Assembly: GCA_022768805.1 (NCBI GenBank) | Contig: JALELB010000064.1 | Location: 1 to 63,111 of the forward strand | Direction: 5' to 3' | Length of the DNA stretch: 63,111 nucleotides | Source: Ruminococcus sp. | Lineage (GTDB): Bacteria > Bacillota > Clostridia > Oscillospirales > Ruminococcaceae | In this document: piece by piece, positions 55,234-61,476 of the stretch | Numbering within the stretch: the stretch's first letter is position 1 | Layout: every line of letters begins with the position of its first letter | Made by a program: the position numbers and the translations under genes | Notes under the pieces: model-generated | What the model saw: only the letters and a program-made list of their open reading frames with translations | What the model was told of the DNA's origin: nothing | Databases searched by the model: none

Positions 55234-56067
55234 TCAGTTACCGCTGCGCAGTCTGCCGATCAGCGTAAAGAGCAGGAAAACCACCAGATTCGCAACCACC
55301 ACGCTTGCACCCGGTGCGGTATCAAAGGCCAGGGAGAGAAAGAACCCCAGCAGGAAACAGACAACCGATACCAGTGCGGCGCAAAGCACCACGCTCCGGA
55401 AGCTGCGGCAGACCCGCATGGCGGTCACTGACGGAAAGATAATCAGACTGGAAATCAGCAGCGCCCCCATCATCATCATGCCCAGCACCACGGTGACAGC
55501 AGTCAGCACAGCCAGCAGCAGATTATAAAACCGCACATTTGTACCGGTTGCCCGGGCAAAGTCCTCGTCAAAGGTTACGGCATAGATCTTGTGATACAGC
55601 AGCAGATATGCCACGATCACCAGCATGGACAGAATCACGCTTAGCAGAACATCCTCCCGGCTCATGGCAAGAATGCTGCCGAACATATAATGGCTCACGT
55701 CATTGGTGAGTCCTGCCTTGGAGGAAACCAGAACCCCGATGGCCAGGGCTGAGGTGGAAAAGATCGCAATGGCGGAATCCCCCTTTAGCTGGGATTTCTC
55801 TGACAGATGCAGCAGGAAGACAGCCGCTACGATCACCACCGGGATCGCCACCTTGAGCGGTGCCAGATTCATTACCGCAGCGATGGATAAGGCACCGAAG
55901 CCCACATGGGATAGCCCGTCTCCGATCATGGAATACCGCTTGAGCACCAGGCTGACCCCCAGCAGGCTGGAGCATAAGGTCACTGCAATGCCGCCGATCA
56001 GCGCCGGAAGCAGGATCACCGTGATAAACTCCGGCGTAAGCATATTGTATAGATCGTTCATCATCAT
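55234..56067 (-). CDS. znuB: Metal ABC transporter permease (ZnuB/MntB type)
   Basis: A 277-residue ABC-3 permease with about eight to nine helices. Landmarks: GISG-like SLLGVSLVLKRYSMIGDGLSHVGFG and LGVMMMGALLISSLIIFPS. It imports zinc or manganese from the lipoprotein encoded upstream. The start overlaps the binding-protein stop (ATGA). No ATPase gene lies between or beside them. Its stop directly abuts the convergent 47-codon gene. Confidence 0.92.
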   Translation of the reverse strand: MMMNDLYNMLTPEFITVILLPALIGGIAVTLCSSLLGVSLVLKRYSMIGDGLSHVGFGALSIAAVMNLAPLKVAIPVVIVAAVFLLHLSEKSQLKGDSAIAIFSTSALAIGVLVSSKAGLTNDVSHYMFGSILAMSREDVLLSVILSMLVIVAYLLLYHKIYAVTFDEDFARATGTNVRFYNLLLAVLTAVTVVLGMMMMGALLISSLIIFPSVTAMRVCRSFRSVVLCAALVSVVCFLLGFFLSLAFDTAPGASVVVANLVVFLLFTLIGRLRSGN

Positions 56068-57026
56068 GCTCCTAACTCATCATTCAGCGCCTGTTTCAGT
56101 GCCGCAAGATTCTTCTGCATGAGGGATACATAAGTTGCACCCGACTCCATTTCCTCCTTGCTGACATTATTGCAGGAATGGAGCATGGCTGTGCCGGCAC
56201 CGGTGGCTTCGGCAATCCGATCCGCAATTTTATGGTTGGAAGATTCCGTATAGAACACCAACGGGATTTTATCCTGCTTCACCCGTTCTATCAGAAAGGA
56301 CATGGTTGCAGGACTGGCTTCGGTTTCGCTGTTGCATCCGGAAAATGCCGCATAGCATTCCAGCCCATAGGCCTGAGCAAGATAACGGAAAGGAAACCTG
56401 TCACCAAAGACAATTTCCTGACGCTTTCCCGCTGACACCGCCTGGGCAAAAGCTGTATCCAGGTCAGTCAGTTCCTTTGTGTATGCTTCTAGACGCTGGT
56501 CATATTCCGCTGCATGCTCCGGGTCAGCCCCGGACAGCGCCTCTGCAATAGCCCCGGACATGGCAATAGCATTTTTCGGAGACGTCCAGATATGCTCGTC
56601 GTATTCCGTTTCATGATCATGGTCGTCAGCAGCTTCGTGCTCGGAGCCTTCAATTTCTTCCTCCTCCAGTGGGCTAATCACGTCAAACAGCCGCAGGGTA
56701 CGGATCTCCTTCCCCTCCAGGCTTTTGAGGATATCATCCACCCACACCTCGGACTCGCCCCCAATATACACAAAGAGATCACACTGCTGAATCCGCAGCA
56801 CATCCGCAGGGGTGGGCTCATAGGCATGGCTTTCTGCGCCGGGAGTCAGCAGCAGGGAAACCTGGGCGTCCTCCCCTGTCAGCTGCCGGACAAAATCATA
56901 GCTGGGAAATACAGTTGTTACAACCTGCAGGCTGTCCCCAGACTGTGCGCCGGACAAGGTACAGCCGCTCAGCAGCCCAATACCCAGACATGCAGTCAGT
57001 ATCCATGCCATCCATTTTTTCATCAT
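56064..57026 (-). CDS. znuA: Zinc-type substrate-binding lipoprotein
   Basis: A 320-residue cluster A-I binding protein. Lipobox GLLSGC near residue 22. Metal His motifs: AESHAYEPTPADV, DEHIWTSPKNA, and a later Glu/Asp site in FYTESSNHKIAD. A loop rich in His and acidic residues (EHEAADDHDHETEYDEH) is the usual mark of zinc rather than manganese. The start overlaps the Fur-family regulator stop. Regulator, binding protein and permease form one operon. Confidence 0.92.
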   Translation of the reverse strand: MMKKWMAWILTACLGIGLLSGCTLSGAQSGDSLQVVTTVFPSYDFVRQLTGEDAQVSLLLTPGAESHAYEPTPADVLRIQQCDLFVYIGGESEVWVDDILKSLEGKEIRTLRLFDVISPLEEEEIEGSEHEAADDHDHETEYDEHIWTSPKNAIAMSGAIAEALSGADPEHAAEYDQRLEAYTKELTDLDTAFAQAVSAGKRQEIVFGDRFPFRYLAQAYGLECYAAFSGCNSETEASPATMSFLIERVKQDKIPLVFYTESSNHKIADRIAEATGAGTAMLHSCNNVSKEEMESGATYVSLMQKNLAALKQALNDELGA

Positions 57027-57448
57027 TTTTCCTCCTCAGCCCGGCTGCAATCCTGGCATATGCCGTAAAAAACAGTTTTGGAATGATCCACATGAAACCC
57101 ATGGTGCTCCAGAATATGCTTGTCAATCTCCTGCAGATAACCGCAGTCCGTATGAATCAGCTTTCCGCAGCGGACACATTTCAGATGAAAGTGAAGGGCA
57201 CAGGCACCATGCTGCTCCACAAACTGATAACAGGCACTGCTTTTTTCGTCCATCGTATACTTGCGTACTTCTCCCTGCTCCACCAGCTTGTCCAGATAGC
57301 GGTAAATGGTTGCAATACCCACCGGAGTGCCCTCTGCCAACAGATAACTTGCAATATCGGTTGCGGTAATATGCCGCTGCCGGTTGTCCAGAATGTATTG
57401 ATAAATCATGGATTTCTGCCGGGTGTGATAACCCGTATTCCGTTCCAA
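57023..57448 (-). CDS. zur: Fur family metal regulator (Zur-like)
   Basis: A 141-residue repressor. The winged helix holds ITATDIASYLLAEGTPVGIATIYRYLDKL. The structural zinc site is CVRCGKLI and CQDC, with HLKCVRC and HHGFHVDH supplying the sensory ligands. The start is TTG: GGAGGG stands six bases before it. Location next to a zinc-type binding protein suggests Zur. A Fur-box-like site lies right after the -10 of its promoter, implying autoregulation. Confidence 0.9.
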   Translation of the reverse strand: MERNTGYHTRQKSMIYQYILDNRQRHITATDIASYLLAEGTPVGIATIYRYLDKLVEQGEVRKYTMDEKSSACYQFVEQHGACALHFHLKCVRCGKLIHTDCGYLQEIDKHILEHHGFHVDHSKTVFYGICQDCSRAEEEK

Positions 57449-57470
57449 AGAGATCCCTCCAAAATCAAAT

Positions 57471-57514
57471 TAAGAATCATTTTCAATTTTACTCCCTTTC
57501 ACCAGTTTTGTCAA
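57471..57514 (-). promoter_or_regulatory. Promoter and Fur/Zur box of the metal uptake operon
   Basis: TTGACA (57514-57509), 17 bases, TAAAAT (57491-57486). Directly downstream is TGAAAATGATTCTTA (57485-57471), which matches 11 of the 14 defined positions of the 7-1-7 Fur-family box TGATAATNATTATCA. A bound repressor would block initiation. Confidence 0.85.
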
Positions 57515-57573
57515 GAGGAAAAGTCCCGGAATTTTTAATGCGATACCCCGCTTTATGCTGTGTTCCGCTAAGC

Positions 57574-57602
57574 TTTACAAATCTTTTTGGGTATTATATA
57601 AT
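57574..57602 (+). promoter_or_regulatory. Promoter of the two-component system
   Basis: TTTACA, 17 bases, perfect TATAAT. The 60-base leader that follows holds a 6-bp GGCAAC/GTTGCC hairpin. Confidence 0.82.
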
Positions 57603-57669
57603 AAATAGAAGGCAACACGCAGGATGCCGGCAGGGTTGCCATTAGGATAATACGTAAAGAGGTTGCATA

Positions 57670-58272
57670 ATGGAGCAAATTCTGTTGGTAGAAGATGGCG
57701 AAGCCATGGCGGACAGCCTGATTTTTGCCCTGGAGGCAGAGCAGTTCACCGTAAGGCATGCTGCCACATTAGAGGAAGCAGAACAAGGCTGTAAAGGCGT
57801 GGATCTCATTATACTGGATGTGTCCCTGCCGGACGGCTGCGGCTTTGATTTTTGCAAAAGACTGCGGCAGAGGGAAAACTGCCCTGTAATCTTCCTGACA
57901 GCCAGGGATGACGAAGCAGATATTGTACATGGTCTGGAACTGGGTGCGGATGACTACATCACCAAGCCCTTCCGGCTCCGGGAGCTGATCGCCAGGATTC
58001 ACGCCCTGATCCGCCGGGCAAAGGGGAAAAACCAGCTTCCGGAAACCCTGACTGCCACAGAACGGCGGCTGGTCCATTACTTGCAGATCAACAGCGACAG
58101 AGTGGTGACCCGGAATCAGATTCTGGACTGTCTCTGGGATCAGCACGGTGAATTTGTTGTTGACAATACCCTGTCGGTACATATCCGACGGCTGCGGGAA
58201 AAGCTGGACACAGACGGTGTGCAGCATATCAGAACGGTGAGAGGAATCGGATACCAATGGATCGAATCTTAA
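57670..58272 (+). CDS. Response regulator, OmpR-type with shortened DNA-binding domain
   Basis: A 200-residue regulator. Receiver domain with acidic pocket (VEDGE), phospho-acceptor Asp50 in LIILDVSLPDG, Thr in FLTARDD and Lys in YITKPFR. The winged helix keeps the recognition part (TATERRLVHYLQINSDRVV, VDNTLSVHIRRLREKL, IRTVRGIGYQW). The antiparallel sheet of about 25 residues that usually precedes it is missing. The sensor kinase start overlaps its stop by 16 bases. Signal unknown. Confidence 0.92.
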   Translation: MEQILLVEDGEAMADSLIFALEAEQFTVRHAATLEEAEQGCKGVDLIILDVSLPDGCGFDFCKRLRQRENCPVIFLTARDDEADIVHGLELGADDYITKPFRLRELIARIHALIRRAKGKNQLPETLTATERRLVHYLQINSDRVVTRNQILDCLWDQHGEFVVDNTLSVHIRRLREKLDTDGVQHIRTVRGIGYQWIES

Positions 58273-59519
58273 ATATGTTTGCCAACCGGTCAGTACGGCG
58301 GTTTACTGCATTGAGTCTGCTGTGTATGCTGCTATGCACACTGGGGAGCTGGATGGTTGCAGAGCGACATGCAAAACAGACCGCACAGCTGCTGCTGGAG
58401 CAGGAGCTGCAGATTGCAGGAAAGCTGGAACGGGAAATGCCGGATGCAGCAGCACAGATCCGTACTGCCGTACTGACAGCCTCTGTTCCGGAGGATCTTG
58501 CACGAGGAGAAGCGTTGCTGGGCGCATATGGGCTGCGTGCGGCAGATACGCCGCCGGAGATTCTGCCTGTGTACAGTACAATCCGTAACCAGACACTGGC
58601 CACCAGTCTCAGCTGCGGCATGCTGCTGTCCTTATTGCTCTTTCTGCTGGCACTGCTCGCCCAAGGGCGGCTGCTACGGGGCATACAGGCTCTTACCGGG
58701 ATCTGTCGGCAAATTTCTGCCGGGAAAGCTCCTGAAAGCAGCAAACGAATCCCGGACGGAGATCTGCTGGTACTGAAGCTGGAGCTGGAACGGCTGTATG
58801 AGTACTGTATGCACTTCAGGCAGGTGATGCACCGGGAAAAAGAGCAGCTGCGCCAGAGAATGCAGGACATTTCCCACCAGATGAAAACTCCGGTATCCGT
58901 CATCCGGCTGAATCTGGAGCTGCTGCTGGAGCACCCGGATATGGCCACTGAAAGAAAAAACGGCTTTCTGAAAACCAATCTCTCAGAGCTGAATCATATG
59001 GAATGGCTCATCAGCAATCAGCTGAAGCTCGCAAGGCTGGAGGCTGGTGTGGTGGAATACAATATGCGCAGACTGCCGCTTGCAGAAACCTGTCAGACGG
59101 TATGCCGGCGGTTTCAGCAGACAGCAGACCAGCAGGATACCCTACTGGTCTGCTCAGTGCCTCCGGAAATTCTGCTGATGCATGACCCGGCCTGGCTCTC
59201 TGAGGCACTGACCAATCTGGTAAAGAATGCACTGGAGCATACCCAAGGCGGTACGGTGGAGCTATCCGGAGAGGAAACCCCCATGACGGTGCAGTTGACC
59301 GTCCGGGACAATGGTACGGGCATCAGCAGTGCGGAACAAGCCGCTGTGTTTGAACGCTTCTACCGGCGAAGCAGCAGCCTCAGCGAGGCAAGCACCGGTA
59401 TCGGCTTATCCATTGCAAAGCGAATCACTGAGGATCAGGGCGGAGAGCTGGTGATGGAGCCTGCTTCCGACCGGGGCTGCTGCTTTCACCTTTGCTTCTT
59501 GAAAAACCAGAACTCATAG
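58257..59519 (+). CDS. Sensor histidine kinase
   Basis: A 420-residue membrane kinase. Two membrane helices (about 16-34 and 120-140) flank an extracytoplasmic domain of about 85 residues. The HisKA box is DISHQMKTPVSVIRLNLELLL with the phospho-His. Then N box (LTNLVKNALEHT), G1 (DNGTGIS), F box (FERFYRR) and G2 (STGIGLSIAK). The short sensor domain is like those of antimicrobial-peptide or envelope sensors, but no transporter is adjacent. Confidence 0.93.
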   Translation: MDRILNMFANRSVRRFTALSLLCMLLCTLGSWMVAERHAKQTAQLLLEQELQIAGKLEREMPDAAAQIRTAVLTASVPEDLARGEALLGAYGLRAADTPPEILPVYSTIRNQTLATSLSCGMLLSLLLFLLALLAQGRLLRGIQALTGICRQISAGKAPESSKRIPDGDLLVLKLELERLYEYCMHFRQVMHREKEQLRQRMQDISHQMKTPVSVIRLNLELLLEHPDMATERKNGFLKTNLSELNHMEWLISNQLKLARLEAGVVEYNMRRLPLAETCQTVCRRFQQTADQQDTLLVCSVPPEILLMHDPAWLSEALTNLVKNALEHTQGGTVELSGEETPMTVQLTVRDNGTGISSAEQAAVFERFYRRSSSLSEASTGIGLSIAKRITEDQGGELVMEPASDRGCCFHLCFLKNQNS

Positions 59520-59593
59520 ACAGGATGCAAATCTTTTCGACAGTACAAGACAGAAACATGCAAAAATAACCTCTTCCCTTTTCCGGAAATCCA

Positions 59594-59872
59594 TGCTATG
59601 ATAAAACCACAGAATAGTACGGGAAATATCGTACAGCTGTGAACAAAAGAAAGAGGCAGACCGCTGCGGATCAGCAGAAAGGAACAGAACGATGCATGGA
59701 GAAAGATTCATTTGTGTACAGCACGGGCATTCCCCTTTGCTGATCTGCAAAAGCGTCAGCCGCTATTACGCCAGGTATAGGGTGCGGTGACGCACTGAAG
59801 GCGCTCCCTGAGGGAATGCCTTGACCTTTACATAGATTAAAAAGGCAGTATGTATCCGCATACTGCCTTTTT
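59594..59872 (+). ncRNA. Candidate structured RNA with own promoter and terminator
   Basis: Stand-alone unit. Extended -10 TGCTATGAT (59594-59602; -35 TTCCCT weak). The predicted start, near 59608, begins a hairpin: CACAG/CTGTG and GTACG/CGTAC (59608-59641). A second fold has a closing stem GGCATTCCC/GGGAATGCC (59726-59734 with 59812-59820) around three hairpins: GCTGA/TCAGC (59739-59760), CTA-TAC/GTA-TAG (59763-59780) and GTGCG-GTGA-CGCAC with a GNRA loop (59782-59795). A perfect 14-bp terminator with five T follows (59839-59872). It fits no RNA class I know. A 32-codon ORF runs through it. Confidence 0.55.
59692..59790 (+). CDS. 32-residue cationic peptide ORF inside the structured RNA
   Basis: ATG with AAAGGA eight bases upstream, 32 codons, stop inside the GTGA loop of the third hairpin. 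The peptide starts MHGERFICVQHGHSPLL and ends SRYYARYRVR, with a strongly basic C-terminus. It could be a leader peptide, a small toxin or chance. Its reading frame overlaps the closing stem, so translation would unfold the RNA. Confidence 0.4.
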   Translation: MHGERFICVQHGHSPLLICKSVSRYYARYRVR

Positions 59873-59903
59873 CCTGCCCTTGTTTCCGGTATAGCCAAGA
59901 AAT

Positions 59904-59930
59904 AATCCGTATGCTGACAGCATACGGATT
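59904..59930 (-). terminator. Terminator of the coaD run
   Basis: A perfect 12-bp stem with a three-base loop, followed on the minus strand by TTATTTCTTG. It lies 30 bases past the stop of the coiled-coil gene. The plus-strand RNA terminator just left of it can act as a backup. Confidence 0.8.
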
Positions 59931-59959
59931 CTGAGAAATATACAGCCTGAAAGGATGGC

Positions 59960-60409
59960 TTACTTGTTCAGATTCAGCTGTGCTCTCTTGCGCTTGACCT
60001 CCTGCAGGCCGTCTGCATAGTAGGCCTCCAGCTCAGTCATACGGCCATCCACATAGGCATTGACCGCCTTTTTGATTTCGCTGGACTTGCTCTTTGCCTT
60101 CAGCAGCATATCCTCTGCGCTCTTTTTGGCATCCTTTACGATAGCCTCCTGAGAAACAATGGCCTTTGCGCGCTCCTCAGCACGACGAACAATGCCCTCC
60201 GCCTTGGCTTCCGCTTCCTTCATGATGCGCTTGCAGTCATAATCAATGAGCTTTGCCCGCTTGATTTCCTGGGGAATATTCAGGCGCACATCATTGATAA
60301 GCTCCCGCATACGCTCCCCATCGATCATTGCCTTATGAGCGGCAAAGGGCACCCCATGTGCCTTATCCAGCAGCTCATCCATTTCATCCAAAATTTCATC
60401 AATATTCAT
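59960..60409 (-). CDS. Coiled-coil protein, ATPase subunit-b-like
   Basis: A 149-residue protein that is almost entirely alpha-helical coiled coil, rich in Lys, Glu and Ala (EAEAKAEGIVRRAEERAKAI). No membrane segment. Similar proteins sit next to coaD in many Clostridia and are annotated as ATPase or F0 subunit-b-like. The start overlaps the coaD stop by 11 bases. The sequence gives no catalytic motif; a scaffold or DivIVA-like role is possible. Confidence 0.78.
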   Translation of the reverse strand: MNIDEILDEMDELLDKAHGVPFAAHKAMIDGERMRELINDVRLNIPQEIKRAKLIDYDCKRIMKEAEAKAEGIVRRAEERAKAIVSQEAIVKDAKKSAEDMLLKAKSKSSEIKKAVNAYVDGRMTELEAYYADGLQEVKRKRAQLNLNK

Positions 60410-60905
60410 GTTTAACTCCTTTTTCCTGCATCAGCCTGTCCTGAATATCCCCGAGGATTTCTACCGGCACAAAATGACTGATATCTCCGCCAAAGTAGGC
60501 AATCTGCTTCACCACACTGGAGCTGAGATACATATTTTCCGCAGTGGTAGTCAAAAAAACCGTTTCCGCACCGGCATACAGCTTTTTGTTTGCCAGAGCC
60601 ATCTGGAATTCATACTCAAAATCGCTGACTGCCCGCAGTCCTTTGACAATGGCAATGGCGCCCACATCCCTTACATAATCTGCCAGTAGACCATCCAGAA
60701 TATCGATCACAACATTGTCCAGATCCTTGGTGACCTGCTGAATCATCATCACACGTTCCGTGGAGGAAAAGCTGGGTTTTTTTGCGGCGTTCACAGAGAT
60801 CAGCACAATTACCTTGTCAAACAATTTTGAAGCACGCTGAATGATGTCCAGATGTCCGAGCGTGACAGGATCAAAACTGCCGGGACAAACAGCTATTCTG
60901 CGCAT
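60399..60905 (-). CDS. coaD: Phosphopantetheine adenylyltransferase
   Basis: Penultimate step of coenzyme A synthesis. A 168-residue nucleotidyltransferase with CPGSFDPVTLGHLDII (HxGH), VKGLRAVSDFEYE and TTTAENMYLSSSVVKQIA. The second ATG was taken as start because AAGGGG lies nine bases before it; the first abuts the site. It follows rsmD by 16 bases. Confidence 0.97.
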   Translation of the reverse strand: MRRIAVCPGSFDPVTLGHLDIIQRASKLFDKVIVLISVNAAKKPSFSSTERVMMIQQVTKDLDNVVIDILDGLLADYVRDVGAIAIVKGLRAVSDFEYEFQMALANKKLYAGAETVFLTTTAENMYLSSSVVKQIAYFGGDISHFVPVEILGDIQDRLMQEKGVKHEY

Positions 60906-60921
60906 GCTTGCCATCCCCTTT

Positions 60922-61464
60922 TTAAGAATTGTTGACAGAATACATTACAACTTTTATTTTACCATACTTGTAGGATTTTTTCAACCCCAAACGGCCAATT
61001 TTTTCGGGAAGATTCAATTCTGTTTCCATTTCACAGATCACCAGCCCATCCGGATTCATATATTCTGACAATACAGGCAGGGTTTCCTCCAGGATGCCCT
61101 TTCTGTATGGCGGATCCAGAAACGCAAAGTCGAACCGCTGATTGGTGGTACGCAGAAAATCCATCTGGGATTTCAGCACAACGGAGGACATATCCGAAAA
61201 GCCGGTGATCTCCAGATTTTCCTTTACCACAGCGATTGACCTGGGTGATTGATCCACAAACACCGCATGAGCAGCCCCACGGCTCAGGGCTTCAATCCCC
61301 AGCTGGCCGCTGCCCGCAAAGAGATCCAGTACCTGTGAACCCGGCAGCTGAAACTGGATTGCCGAAAACATAGCCTCCTTGACCTTGTCCGTGGTGGGAC
61401 GAACATCCATCCCCTCCAGGATCCGCAGGCGTCTGCCCCGGGCAGAACCGGTAATTACTCGCAT
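60922..61464 (-). CDS. rsmD: 16S rRNA (guanine966-N2) methyltransferase
   Basis: A 180-residue SAM enzyme. RVITGSARGRRL at the start, SAM loop LDLFAGSGQLGIEALSRGA, and catalytic DPPY in FLDPPYRKG. The rsmD-coaD pair is a common order. The ATG follows AAAGGAG by eight bases. It comes 12 bases after uvrC. Confidence 0.96.
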   Translation of the reverse strand: MRVITGSARGRRLRILEGMDVRPTTDKVKEAMFSAIQFQLPGSQVLDLFAGSGQLGIEALSRGAAHAVFVDQSPRSIAVVKENLEITGFSDMSSVVLKSQMDFLRTTNQRFDFAFLDPPYRKGILEETLPVLSEYMNPDGLVICEMETELNLPEKIGRLGLKKSYKYGKIKVVMYSVNNS

Positions 61465-61476
61465 AAGATTACTCCT

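Noticed and set aside
59741-59748. CTGATCTG reminiscent of the TPP riboswitch core.
   Set aside because: The rest of the THI-box (CTGAGA and the GCGTAGGGA element) is missing and no thiamine gene follows.
59726-59820. A four-armed fold of about 95 bases that could be a long-armed tRNA such as tRNA-Sec.
   Set aside because: There is no GGTTCGA T-loop sequence, no matching anticodon arm and no CCA end.
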